DNA from: an uncultured Coriobacteriaceae bacterium
GTDB lineage: Bacteria > Actinomycetota > Coriobacteriia > Coriobacteriales > Atopobiaceae
Assembly (NCBI GenBank): GCA_902803315.1
Contig: CADCPM010000074.1
Coordinates: forward strand, 1 to 32,394
Direction: 5' to 3'
Length of the DNA stretch: 32,394 nt
A program made the translations under genes and the position numbers. This document shows positions 1 to 7,441 of this stretch, one piece after another. Below the pieces are notes generated by a model. That model was not told the DNA's origin, made no database searches, and worked only from the letters and a program-made list of their open reading frames with translations. Positions within the stretch are counted from its first letter, which is position 1. Each line of letters begins with the position of its first letter.

Positions 1-1922
1 CGGCTCATGTCCAGCACGTCGTTGATGAGCGACAGGAGATGCTGGCTCGATATTGAGATTTTCTCGAGGTAGTCCAGTACCTGCTCCTTGTTGTCGATGT
101 GAGATGCCGCCAGAGCGGTAAAGCCCACGATGGCGTTCATCGGCGTGCGAATGTCGTGGGACATGTTGTTGAGAAAGGCGGTTTTGGCGCGGTTGGCGTG
201 CTCCGCTGCGATGAGCGCGTCGGAAAGTGCTCTCTGGCTCTCGGCGAGTTCGTTGTTCTTTGCCTCAAGCTCCAGACGTGCGACCTCCTTTTCTGCGACC
301 TCCTTCTTCGTGCGTCGTACGTCTCGGACCAGCAGCGTGACGATGATTGCAACAATCGCGAGGATAATAAGGGCTATGAGGGCCGTATGGTCCCTTAACG
401 CGTCAATGAAATCGTAGGTGTACAGTCCGCTGGTATAGCGGTACGAGATGCTCTGCGCGTAATCGGCGCCCAGCACGTTGATTCCACGGTTGAGGAGCTT
501 TAGCAGACCCTCGTTGCCGATTTCCACGCCAAAGCATCTGGCATCGTTGTAGGTGGTTTGGTAGAGGGAGAGGTCCTCGTACTTTCTGTTTCGCAGAATG
601 TCGTTTGCACGAAGGCCGTTAAGCGTTACGCATCCCGCCCTGCCGGCAAGAACGGCATCGAGACACTCCTCGCTCGACGGGTAGAACGTTATTTCCGCAT
701 TGGGGTAGTTTGCCTGGACGAAGTAATACTGCATGCGGTTGTTCTCGTTCACGGCAAAGTGCTCTGTGGTCCTATCGCTGAATTCGCCCTTATAGACAAG
801 TTCTGCAGGCGACGAGGATACGGGATTGGATAGGTATATTCCGTTTTCCTCCGAAAAGTACAGTCCGCCGCCGACGGGGAAGGCCACGTCTATATCGCCC
901 GATCGTATTGCGGCAATCATGTTGTCGTAGCTTGTGTAGGCTGTGTAGGATACCGCCATGTTCCGCATTCCCAGCGTATCGAGGATGTTGGGGACGATGT
1001 CTTTAACAATGCCCGTTACCTCGCCTTGTTCGTTGGTATCGCTGTAGGGCAGGTAGTTATCCAAATAGCCCACGCGGAGCGAGGAGTGGGCACTCATCCA
1101 CTCCCTCTCCGATTGCGAGAACGCCCTGGCCGTAACGCTGGAGGAATAGTACTTTGCCTTTAGGGTGTTTAGGTAGTTGGGCTCTTCTGCGGCAAGGAGC
1201 GTCTGCGCGGAATTGAGCTCCGATAGAAGGTCGGGCCGATTGATGCTTGCGCAGAGGTAGTAATCCGAAGTGCCAAAAATGCCGAGCACCTCTGCATGCT
1301 CTCTGCTGTGAGCGCCGTCGCTCTCTGCGGCGAGCACGTCCACGGCCTGAGAGTCGAAGGCTTCGAACAGCTGCGTGTAATCGGAGTAGGTAACGACCTC
1401 TGCCGACACATGGTGGTCGCTTAGGTATGTATTCAAGACGTCGACCATCGCGCTGTCCAGCACGCCGATCCTGCGCCCCTCCAAAGTGGCGGGCTCGGTG
1501 GTAATCCTCGAGTCTGCTTCGTGTTTGACAAGATAGTAAGACTCGTTGCCCATCACGGCGTCCGGATAGGCAATCAGCGAGGCTCGGTCCTCTTTCCATG
1601 CGAGGCCTGCAAGCAAATCGATCTTGCCGTCAAGAAGCGCCTGGTAGAGCTCGCCGTAGTCGCCATAGACGTATTCGTACCTCCAGCCTGTGTACTCCGA
1701 CAACTTTTGATAGTACTCGTAGGCATAGCCCGTCTTGATTGCGCCGTCGCGCGCACCTTCCTGGAACACCTCGTTCTCGTAGTAGCCCACGCGGACGGTG
1801 GTCGTATTGGTGTTGGCATAGGCAACATCGCAGAGGACGAAGGCCATGGTAACGGCCATGCAGACAATGGAAACGAGTCGGAGCAGCTGCGATTGGCGGA
1901 ACTTGTCCTGAATTCTTTCCAT
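1..1922 (-). CDS. Sensor histidine kinase with two periplasmic solute-binding domains (partial, C-terminus off the left edge)
   Basis: I translated the minus strand from the ATG at 1922-1920 and the frame stays open to base 1, giving 640 visible residues. A signal peptide/anchor (about 1-36) is followed by two bacterial extracellular solute-binding family 3-like domains (about 40-265 and 285-505), each with the RVGY opening and the DG.IDLLAG or SGDIDVAF pattern. Next come one membrane helix (about 511-531), a charged coiled coil and the HisKA box [17 protein letters not shown] with phospho-acceptor His589. The ATPase domain and any receiver domain lie outside the window. The start has AAAGGA six bases upstream. 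In this family the periplasmic domains sense amino acids or other small ligands and control the kinase; the ligand here cannot be told. It is transcribed divergently from the cupin gene. Confidence 0.9.
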   Translation of the reverse strand, partial: MERIQDKFRQSQLLRLVSIVCMAVTMAFVLCDVAYANTNTTTVRVGYYENEVFQEGARDGAIKTGYAYEYYQKLSEYTGWRYEYVYGDYGELYQALLDGKIDLLAGLAWKEDRASLIAYPDAVMGNESYYLVKHEADSRITTEPATLEGRRIGVLDSAMVDVLNTYLSDHHVSAEVVTYSDYTQLFEAFDSQAVDVLAAESDGAHSREHAEVLGIFGTSDYYLCASINRPDLLSELNSAQTLLAAEEPNYLNTLKAKYYSSSVTARAFSQSEREWMSAHSSLRVGYLDNYLPYSDTNEQGEVTGIVKDIVPNILDTLGMRNMAVSYTAYTSYDNMIAAIRSGDIDVAFPVGGGLYFSEENGIYLSNPVSSSPAELVYKGEFSDRTTEHFAVNENNRMQYYFVQANYPNAEITFYPSSEECLDAVLAGRAGCVTLNGLRANDILRNRKYEDLSLYQTTYNDARCFGVEIGNEGLLKLLNRGINVLGADYAQSISYRYTSGLYTYDFIDALRDHTALIALIILAIVAIIVTLLVRDVRRTKKEVAEKEVARLELEAKNNELAESQRALSDALIAAEHANRAKTAFLNNMSHDIRTPMNAIVGFTALAASHIDNKEQVLDYLEKISISSQHLLSLINDVLDMS

Positions 1923-2101
1923 TGCCCATCCTTTCGCCCGTATAGGCTGGCGACATGGTTTTGTAAGGCAGACGTCACTGCCTCTTTGAGCGAAATCCTA
2001 TCATATGCGGAACCTTTCTACGGCCGTTTGGTGTTCTATTCGAGCCACGTGCGTGTCGGATGCGGTTGCGGATAAGAACCATGCGTGACATGTATGGGTA
2101 G

Positions 2102-2127
2102 GAATTATCAATAGGTATTTGTAATCG
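2102..2127 (+). promoter_or_regulatory. LysR-type operator, site 1 (upstream of cupin)
   Basis: The core CAATAGGTATTTGT (2109-2122) is identical to site 3 at 5714-5727, and 21 of 26 positions match across the whole site. It contains a T-N11-A spacing (T2112, A2124) flanked by imperfect ATTAT/GTAAT arms, as in LysR-family boxes. It overlaps the predicted -35 hexamer of the cupin promoter. That the neighbouring LysR protein binds here is inference. Confidence 0.6.
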
Positions 2128-2147
2128 AGTTGATTCCCTATTACGAT
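2119..2147 (+). promoter_or_regulatory. Promoter of the cupin-EFR1 genes
   Basis: A -35 TTGTAA (2119-2124) and a -10 TACGAT (2142-2147) are separated by 17 bases. The -35 lies inside operator site 1. The same arrangement (TTGTCA, 17 bases, CACAAT) recurs at 5724-5752, which supports both calls. Confidence 0.5.
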
Positions 2148-2185
2148 AAATCTAAGGGGTAGGTAGCAAAACAAAGGAGAAGAGC

Positions 2186-2620
2186 ATGGCAAAGACGATG
2201 GATCGCGCGGAGTTCGAGCAGATGGACGCCTTCGGCATTGGGGACGACAACCCCGCCCAGGAGTACTTCCAAGGCAAGACCTACCTCAAGGTGCTTACCG
2301 AAGAGGGGTGTGCCACGCCTCTGTACAACGTGACCTTTACGCCGGGATGTCGCAACAACTGGCACGTGCATCACGCCACCTCGGGCGGCGGACAAGTGCT
2401 CGTGTGCACGGCGGGGGAAGGTTGGTATCAGGAGTGGGGCAAGCCTGCCGTGAGCCTTACGCCTGGCACCGTCATCACCATTCCCGCAAACGTCAAGCAC
2501 TGGCACGGCGCCAAGGCCGACAGCTGGTTTAGCCACGTGGCCGTGGAGGTACCCGGTGAGGACGACTGGAACGAGTGGTTGGAGCCAGTGGACGCCAACG
2601 ACTACGCGGCGCTGGCATAA
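2186..2620 (+). CDS. Cupin-domain protein
   Basis: This is a 144-residue single-domain cupin. The first metal-binding motif reads W-HVHH (His60, His62, His63) and is followed by a Gly-rich turn and Gln. The second motif region contains PANVKHWHGA (His105, His107) and a later SHVAVE strand. The size and pattern match small cupins often found beside carboxymuconolactone decarboxylase-like or flavodoxin genes in anaerobes; the substrate is unknown. It probably binds one metal ion in the cytoplasm, as no signal peptide is visible. The start is preceded by AAAGGAGA. It lies 33 bases before the EFR1 gene, so the two are likely co-transcribed from the LysR-boxed promoter at 2119-2147. Confidence 0.88.
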   Translation: MAKTMDRAEFEQMDAFGIGDDNPAQEYFQGKTYLKVLTEEGCATPLYNVTFTPGCRNNWHVHHATSGGGQVLVCTAGEGWYQEWGKPAVSLTPGTVITIPANVKHWHGAKADSWFSHVAVEVPGEDDWNEWLEPVDANDYAALA

Positions 2621-2653
2621 AAACACGCGAGCGACACGAGTGAGGACTTTAAC

Positions 2654-3433
2654 ATGGTTTTTTATTTCACCGCGACGGGCAATAGTCTCTATGCCGCCCA
2701 GCAGCTCGACGAAGAGCTAGCGAGCATTGCCCACGAGCTTCGCAAGCCGGCCTCCGAGCGACACTACCAGGCCAAGGCCATAGGTATCGTGGTTCCGCTC
2801 TATGAATTCGACCTGCCGCGGCCGGTTGAGGAGTTCATTCTAAGCTCGACCTTCAATACCGACTACTTCTATGTGGTGAGCACCTACGGCATGCACCATG
2901 GTGGCATTGCTGAGCGTGTAGCTGCGCGCCTTACGACGGCAGGCCGGCGTGTGGACTACTACAACACCGTTATCATGCTCGACAACGCTCTTAACGTCTT
3001 TGATATGGACGAGCAGCGCAAGCTCGATCCCGAGAAGCGTGTGGACGAACAACTCGCGGCCGTGCGTGCTGACATCGACGCACGCAGGCACTACATCCAG
3101 CCTGCCACCCAGGTGGAGGTTGACTTCTACGAGGGATACATGAAGAAGCCCTTCGATCTGCATCCCCACGACGACGACCCGCTCTACCACGTGGGCGACG
3201 CGTGCATCGGCTGTGGCACCTGCTCGCGCGTGTGTCCCATGGGCTGCATCCGCATCGAGGACGGTCGTCCTGTCTACGATTACGATCGTTGCGCCAACTG
3301 CTACGCTTGCATCCACGCTTGCCCGACCAAAGCAATCCATTATGTGCGCTACGACGAGCCCAACCCCAACGCCCGCTATCGCAACCCACACGTCACACTC
3401 GCAGACCTTATTGCGGCGAACTGTCAAATATAG
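2654..3433 (+). CDS. EFR1-family flavodoxin/ferredoxin fusion protein
   Basis: This 259-residue protein starts with the flavodoxin phosphate-binding loop FTATGNS (about residues 5-11), with a flavodoxin-like half up to about residue 140. The C-terminal half carries two [4Fe-4S] ferredoxin motifs: CIGCGTCSRVCP (Cys184, 187, 190, 194) and CANCYACIHACP (Cys213, 216, 219, 223). This is the layout of EFR1-type ferredoxins, in which FMN and two clusters are joined in one electron-transfer protein. Its partner is not known. It follows the cupin after 33 bases with a GAGG ribosome-binding site, suggesting an operon. No residues of the cluster motifs are missing, so it should be functional. Confidence 0.92.
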   Translation: MVFYFTATGNSLYAAQQLDEELASIAHELRKPASERHYQAKAIGIVVPLYEFDLPRPVEEFILSSTFNTDYFYVVSTYGMHHGGIAERVAARLTTAGRRVDYYNTVIMLDNALNVFDMDEQRKLDPEKRVDEQLAAVRADIDARRHYIQPATQVEVDFYEGYMKKPFDLHPHDDDPLYHVGDACIGCGTCSRVCPMGCIRIEDGRPVYDYDRCANCYACIHACPTKAIHYVRYDEPNPNARYRNPHVTLADLIAANCQI

Positions 3434-3570
3434 ATGACGGAGGGAGTGTAAGGCCTAAACTGCGCTAGGCGTGCGGTGCCTCTATCTCTTTGATTATCCA
3501 GGCACAGACGTCGAGGGGTCGCTCTCGGTCGCTTTCTTTTGTCTGCACACGAGATTATGCTTATGCTGAC

Positions 3571-3600
3571 TTGATAACAAATGTCTATTGCTCATATACT
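3571..3600 (+). promoter_or_regulatory. Promoter of lysR-type gene
   Basis: A -35 TTGATA (3571-3576) and a -10 TATACT (3595-3600) have an 18-base spacer, and the ribosome-binding site AGAGGAGG lies 29 bases further on. Operator site 2 fills the spacer, a position fitting autorepression. Confidence 0.6.
3572..3597 (-). promoter_or_regulatory. LysR-type operator, site 2 (lysR autoregulation)
   Basis: Read on the minus strand, the core CAATAGACATTTGT matches sites 1 and 3 at 12 of 14 core positions, and 18 of 26 positions match site 3 overall. It sits between the -35 and -10 of the lysR promoter, so a bound regulator would block RNA polymerase. Binding by the product of the adjacent gene is inference from position. 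Confidence 0.5.
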
Positions 3601-3640
3601 GTCATAAGCACTGCATATGCATACGACAGAGGAGGTCGTC

Positions 3641-4534
3641 GTGGAGCTCCGTACCCTGCGCTCGTTCCTTGCCGTGGCACGCGAGGGAAACGTCACTCGT
3701 GCCGCGCGTCAGCTGCACATTACCCAACCAGCGCTCTCCAGGCAGCTGGCAGACCTTGAGCGTGAGATGGGCTGCGCGCTGCTTATTCGTGAGGCGCGCG
3801 GTGTTACGCTCACCGAGCAGGGAATGCTCCTGCGCAAGCGTGCCGAAGAGATCGTAAGCCTGGCCAATCGCACAGAACGCGAGCTGAGGGCTCCCGCGGC
3901 CGAGGTGGAGGGCGACGTGTGGGTGGGCGGTGGCGAATCGCGTGCGATGGCGCTTGTGGCACGTGTTGCCACAGGGATTGCTGCCGAGCATCCCGGCGTG
4001 CGGCTGCGCGTTCATTCGGGCAATGGCGCAGACGTGCTGGAGCGAGTCGAGCGGGGTCTGCTCGACTTCGGTGTCGTCTTTGGGGGTGAGCCTGATGCCC
4101 GCCACGAGTGGCTGCGACTGCCCCACGAGGATCGCTGGGGGATCCTTTTGCGTCGCGATCACCAGCTGGCAGAGCGTGACGCAATCACACTCGACGACCT
4201 GCGCGGTGAGCGCCTCATTGTGAGTGGCGAAACCGGCGAGCTTGCTGAGGGTACCCCAACCATGTTCCGACGCCTGGTCTCCGAGAGTTTCGACGTGGCC
4301 GCAACCTATACGTTGCTCTACAACGCGTCGCTGCTCGTAGAGACAGGTATGGGCGTGGCCGTCTGCTTCGATGGCATCGTGGCGACGGGGGAGGGCACGC
4401 CCTTCGCGTTCGTACCGCTTGCGGACGCGCCGACGACGCAAGCCTACCTTGTGTGGAAGCGCTTCCAACCGCTCTCCCGTGCCTGTGACCTGTTCCTGCG
4501 TGGCATGAGGGAGAGTTGCGGCGAGGACTCGTAG
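3641..4534 (+). CDS. LysR-family transcriptional regulator
   Basis: This is a 297-residue protein of normal LTTR length. Residues 1-60 are the winged helix-turn-helix: ELRTLRSFLAVAREGNVTRA then LHITQPALSRQLADLE, followed by the linker helix. The remainder is the substrate-binding co-inducer domain with an RLHV-like strand and GLLDFGVVF. I chose the GTG at 3641 because AGAGGAGG lies five bases upstream; an in-frame ATG 24 bases earlier (3617) lacks such a site. The gene lies between the EFR1 gene and an AEC transporter. Three shared operator-like boxes at 2102, 3572 and 5707 suggest it controls the cupin/EFR1 operon, itself and the 5778 locus. The co-inducer is unknown. Confidence 0.92.
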   Translation: MELRTLRSFLAVAREGNVTRAARQLHITQPALSRQLADLEREMGCALLIREARGVTLTEQGMLLRKRAEEIVSLANRTERELRAPAAEVEGDVWVGGGESRAMALVARVATGIAAEHPGVRLRVHSGNGADVLERVERGLLDFGVVFGGEPDARHEWLRLPHEDRWGILLRRDHQLAERDAITLDDLRGERLIVSGETGELAEGTPTMFRRLVSESFDVAATYTLLYNASLLVETGMGVAVCFDGIVATGEGTPFAFVPLADAPTTQAYLVWKRFQPLSRACDLFLRGMRESCGEDS

Positions 4535-4700
4535 GGGCGGATGAGTCGAGGCCGTTGTCTTGTTTGCGATGGGGGGAGAAATACAGACAAAGCATGCATG
4601 TAAGGCATGATATAGCATAAACGATGTGCATTTAACATGGTTTATGAAACCCTGTACCATAAGAGGTGCCAAACCCGAGGCTTCCAAAGAAAGGATTTCC
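4535..4700. other. Intergenic region upstream of the AEC transporter
   Basis: The stretch is AT-richer than its surroundings. A perfect 5-bp-arm dyad GGTTTATGAAACC lies at 4639-4651, inside a wider ATGGT...ACCAT pair (4637-4660), possibly an operator. No LysR box like those at the neighbouring genes is present. The promoter is not clear to me. Confidence 0.35.
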
Positions 4701-5633
4701 ATGGCTGCCATCACAACGCTTCTGCCCGTGTTCTTTATGCTTGCGCTCGGACAGCTGTGTCGTCGTCTCCACTGGGTGACCCCTGAGCAGAAGGACGGTG
4801 CCAACACCATATTGTTCGGCATCCTGTTTCCCATTCTCGTGTTCAACCTGCTCGCGAGCGCCGACCTCAACCTCTCCGTGCTGCCGGTGGTAGGCTATGT
4901 CTTTCTCATGTTCCTCATACCGCTGCTCGTGGTGGGGCCGCTCACCGCGCGGTTCACGGGAAAGGAGAACGCGCACTTCTCCAAGTACCTGCTCACGACG
5001 GTCGAGGGCGGCAACGTGGCGCTTCCTCTGTACCTCTCCATCGTGGGGGCCTCGTCCACCACGGTGGTGTTCGACCTGGCTGGATCGATCATCGCCTTTG
5101 TGGTGGTGCCCGTCATGGTGGCCAGCGAGGCGGCCAAGGGGGCACGAGCGGGAGACATCGTGCGCAGCATGGTGACAAACCCGTTCCTCATCGCGGTTAC
5201 TGCCGGCGTGCTGTTCAACGTCACCGGCCTCTACAGTGCGATCGTGGCGTCTGACTTTGGACCAGCCATCACCTCCACGCTCTCTATGGCAACGAGCCCC
5301 ATCGTCGCGCTCATCCTGTTCATCCTCGGCTACGACCTCACGGTGGAAAAGGACACCATCGTTCCCATCCTCAAGCTCTCGGTGGTGCGCATCGCGTGGT
5401 TCGCCCTTATCATCCTGGGGTTCTTCCTGCTGTTTGGCCAAAGGATGGCCGACCGCGACTTCATGCTCGCGGTTATTATCTACTTCGCATGCCCCACGGG
5501 ATTTGCCATGAGCACCCTCATCCAGCCCCTGTACAAGGGTGACCGAGAGCCGGGGTTCGTGAGCGCCTTCACGTCGCTCTATGTTGTCGTGACGCTCGTG
5601 GTCTACACGCTGGTCGTCCTGTTCCTGGTGTAG
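4701..5633 (+). CDS. AEC-family (auxin efflux carrier-type) membrane transporter
   Basis: This is a 310-residue, very hydrophobic protein with about ten predicted membrane helices. The N-terminal FFMLALGQLCRRLHWVTPEQ, the following KDGAN segment and the repeated two-half layout with a conserved FACPTGFAMSTL segment near the C-terminus are typical of the AEC permeases (Pfam Mem_trans). Bacterial members export or import small carboxylates such as malate or malonate; the substrate here is not determinable. I prefer the ATG at 4701 because AAAGAAAGGA precedes it; an upstream in-frame ATG (4626) would add 25 non-conserved residues and has no good ribosome-binding site. It is downstream of lysR in the same direction, but separated by 166 bases. 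Confidence 0.88.
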   Translation: MAAITTLLPVFFMLALGQLCRRLHWVTPEQKDGANTILFGILFPILVFNLLASADLNLSVLPVVGYVFLMFLIPLLVVGPLTARFTGKENAHFSKYLLTTVEGGNVALPLYLSIVGASSTTVVFDLAGSIIAFVVVPVMVASEAAKGARAGDIVRSMVTNPFLIAVTAGVLFNVTGLYSAIVASDFGPAITSTLSMATSPIVALILFILGYDLTVEKDTIVPILKLSVVRIAWFALIILGFFLLFGQRMADRDFMLAVIIYFACPTGFAMSTLIQPLYKGDREPGFVSAFTSLYVVVTLVVYTLVVLFLV

Positions 5634-5634
5634 G

Positions 5635-5666
5635 GTGTCACGGGCGTGTCGCGGGGGCGGTGACAC
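5635..5666. repeat. GTGTCAC...GTGACAC palindrome, copy A
   Basis: Inverted 7-base arms (5635-5641 and 5660-5666) begin just after the transporter stop and enclose a GC-rich loop. Related copies lie at 6565-6592 and 9320-9361. No T tract follows. It could be a weak terminator or a member of a dispersed palindrome family. Confidence 0.45.
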
Positions 5667-5706
5667 ACCGCATCGAAAAACTGGCATGCATCTACGCTAT
5701 ATCTAA

Positions 5707-5732
5707 CAATGACCAATAGGTATTTGTCATTG
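5707..5732 (+). promoter_or_regulatory. LysR-type operator, site 3 with perfect 7-bp dyad
   Basis: CAATGAC (5707-5713) and GTCATTG (5726-5732) are perfect inverted arms around the core shared with site 1 (5714-5727). T5717 and A5729 satisfy T-N11-A. It is the most symmetric of the three copies and overlaps the -35 (TTGTCA, 5724-5729) of a promoter whose -10 is CACAAT (5747-5752). Confidence 0.62.
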
Positions 5733-5752
5733 CTCATGGCACGAGGCACAAT
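5724..5752 (+). promoter_or_regulatory. Promoter of the 5778 locus
   Basis: TTGTCA (5724-5729) and CACAAT (5747-5752) have a 17-base spacer. The position relative to the LysR box is identical to that at the cupin promoter, so the regulatory region seems intact although the gene behind it is broken. Confidence 0.5.
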
Positions 5753-5777
5753 AGCCACAGACGGCAAGGGAGGTGCC

Positions 5778-6550
5778 ATGAAAAGAGTCCTATACGCTGT
5801 GGCAGTCGCGGCGTTCCTGCTTGCAATTGCAGGCTGCGCAAGCCCCAAGAGCAAAAGATTTACCCTGTCCTAGACGAGGCCGACATGATCGTGTTGGCAA
5901 GCCCCATTTACTACCACGGGCTCTCGGGACAGCTTGCCTGCGCCATACACCGCATATACGCCCCATGATATCCGTGCAGGCTCAAGAAAGCGTCTCTGCT
6001 TCTGAGTTCGGGATCAAAGGGCGTCTACGATGGTGCCGTCTATACCTACCAACACTCGTTCTTGAGTTGGCTGCATCTGGAGGACATGGGTATCTTCACC
6101 GCCGCAGGAGAAGAGAACAAGTCCCCGGAGTTGCTGGAACGACTGCGTGCAGCTGGTGCGGCCCTTACCGATCCCGACGATCGCAACGTCGCACGCTTGG
6201 TCATTCGCTCGGGCGACGTTGTCGTACGGGCACCCCTTAACCAGACGCAGGCGGCGCGTGACCTCATGAATCGCCTGCCCCTTACGGTCGTTGGTCGCGA
6301 CTCGGGCGTGGACTACTGTTGTGAGCTCAAGGAGGGCTCCTTCGATGAGTCCGAAAAGCAGCAGGGATGGACCAACGGAGACGTGAGCGTAGCCGGCGGT
6401 TGGTTTGCCATACTCCACAGCGGACAGGAAGAGTCGGACAAGTACCGCGTGATGCCGGTTGCCCATTTGGATGAAGCCGAAAACGCACTCATCCGCACGC
6501 TGCCGCCCGAGGCGACCTTTGAGCTCTCACTTGAGGAGCCTTGGAAGTAG
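5778..6550 (+). pseudogene. Broken lipoprotein / flavodoxin / cyclophilin-like gene
   Basis: An ATG with GGGAGG five bases upstream starts a lipoprotein signal peptide (MKRVLYAVAVAAFLLAIAGC, lipobox Cys20) that stops at TAG 5871-5873 after 31 codons. A different frame then encodes the middle of a flavodoxin-family protein from 5867 (VLDEADMIVLASPIYYHGLS), is interrupted by TGA at 5966-5968, and resumes in the same frame with LLLSSGSKGVYDG. The open part runs on to 6550 and its last ~115 residues resemble a cyclophilin-like fold domain (GDVVVRAPLN, RLPLTVV, WFAILHSG). The N-terminal flavodoxin half with the FMN phosphate loop is missing. An internal deletion/frameshift plus a nonsense codon is the simplest reading. 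A 162-residue product from TTG 6062 is conceivable but has no clear ribosome-binding site. Confidence 0.75.
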
Positions 6551-6564
6551 CGCTGGCGCAATTG

Positions 6565-6592
6565 AGTGTGTCACCGCCCCCCGTGACACACT
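6565..6592. repeat. GTGTCAC...GTGACAC palindrome, copy B
   Basis: This is a perfect 10-base inverted repeat, AGTGTGTCAC (6565-6574) and GTGACACACT (6583-6592), with an eight-base CG-rich loop. It is followed by a partial copy, GTGGCACACT, at 6597-6606. It lies between the broken flavodoxin gene and the DUF1349 gene. Confidence 0.55.
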
Positions 6593-6612
6593 GCCCGTGG
6601 CACACTCGTCGT

Positions 6613-6626
6613 ACAATGGCCATTGT
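6613..6626. promoter_or_regulatory. 14-bp perfect palindrome upstream of DUF1349 gene
   Basis: ACAATGGCCATTGT is self-complementary over 14 bases and contains a possible -10 (TACAAT, 6612-6617). I see no matching -35. It may be an operator; this rests only on symmetry and position, 32 bases before the start codon. Confidence 0.3.
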
Positions 6627-6657
6627 GAACAGCTAAGCCACTCGGGAAGGGAACGCC

Positions 6658-7263
6658 ATGGATTTGAAAAGACTTGAATGGACGCGTGAGCCCAAGGAGT
6701 GGTCGGTCGCAAACGGTGTTGTGAGCATTACCACCGAGCCGGGTACCGACCTCTGGCAGCGGACGTACTACCACTTTCGTAACGACAACGCGCCGGCGCT
6801 GCAGCTGACTACCGACGAGCAGTACTTCTCGCTGGTCGTGCGCACGGACTTCTCGGGTGCGAGCCACCGATTTGACCAGTGCGGTGTGGTGATGTACCTC
6901 GATTCCGAGAACTGGATCAAGGGTTCGGTTGAGTACGAGGATGGCGTTATCCAGCACTTGGGAAGCGTGGTGACCAACCATGGTTGGTCGGACTGGGCAA
7001 CGACGGTGATTGATGCCGACGTGCGTCAGATGTGGTATCGCGTGAGTCGTCGTGCGGACGACTATCGCATAGACTGCTCGACCGATGGTGAGCAGTGGCA
7101 GCAGATGCGCGTGTGCCATCTGTACGAGGGCGCGGGCGAGGTGCGCGTGGGCATCTACGCCTGTTCGCCTGAGGACTCGTCGTTTACCGCGCGCTTCGAC
7201 CACCTGGAGCTGGGCCCCTGCGCGTGGGAGGCTCACGACGGTCAGCAGCCCGACGAGGAGTAA
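6658..7263 (+). CDS. DUF1349 (concanavalin A-like) domain protein
   Basis: This is a 201-residue cytoplasmic protein covering one DUF1349 domain. Matching features are the opening W-REP-EW, the LWQRTYYHFRNDNAPAL strand, the FDQCGVVMYLDSENWIKGSVEY core, NHGWSDWATT, and the closing FTARFDHLELGP. The family has a beta-sandwich (lectin/glucanase-like) fold and includes yeast Rei1/YNR034W-A-like and bacterial proteins of unknown function; a carbohydrate-related role is only suggested by the fold. The ribosome-binding site is GGGAAGGGA and the ATG at 6658 is the natural start. It stands alone, 178 bases before the MBL-fold gene. Confidence 0.85.
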   Translation: MDLKRLEWTREPKEWSVANGVVSITTEPGTDLWQRTYYHFRNDNAPALQLTTDEQYFSLVVRTDFSGASHRFDQCGVVMYLDSENWIKGSVEYEDGVIQHLGSVVTNHGWSDWATTVIDADVRQMWYRVSRRADDYRIDCSTDGEQWQQMRVCHLYEGAGEVRVGIYACSPEDSSFTARFDHLELGPCAWEAHDGQQPDEE

Positions 7264-7441
7264 TCAGGGGAGTGGGGCGTGCCAGCACGACTGCCTCACT
7301 CGCGGCATTGCGGAAGTTTTTGATATACCGTTTGGTCGATTCGTCAACTTGTGGATACTCCTCGCTAGTCGTTTGTGGCGGTTGCGCGTCCATCGCCCTA
7401 AGATGGATACAAGCGAAAACCCAAACGAGGAGGCAGATACC
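7264..7441. other. Intergenic region before the MBL-fold gene
   Basis: This 178-base stretch has no gene. It is moderately AT-rich around 7310-7370, where the promoter of the MBL/aldo-keto pair probably lies; I could not fix a convincing -35/-10 pair. No terminator hairpin is obvious after the DUF1349 stop. Confidence 0.3.

Larger units (their letters stand above)
1923..2185. other. Divergent intergenic region between the kinase and cupin genes
   Basis: This 263-base gap has no gene. It carries the kinase ribosome-binding site on the minus strand and, on the plus strand, the LysR-type operator and promoter listed separately. I saw a possible minus-strand -10 (TATGAT, 2005-2000) but no matching -35, so the kinase promoter is not assigned. 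Confidence 0.5.
3434..3640. other. Intergenic region between EFR1 gene and lysR
   Basis: A short dyad GCCTA...TAGGC (about 3452-3469) and a GTGCCT...AGGCAC dyad (about 3475-3504) follow the EFR1 stop. Neither has a T tract, so they are weak terminator candidates. The rest holds the lysR promoter and operator. No gene is seen. Confidence 0.4.

Noticed and set aside
4535..4700. A fourth LysR operator upstream of the AEC transporter
   Set aside because: No match to the shared core; only a short GGTTTATGAAACC dyad is present.
5966..5968. TGA as a selenocysteine codon in the flavodoxin remnant
   Set aside because: No convincing SECIS-like hairpin was seen, the residue is not at a known redox position, and the gene also lacks its FMN loop and is out of frame with its start.
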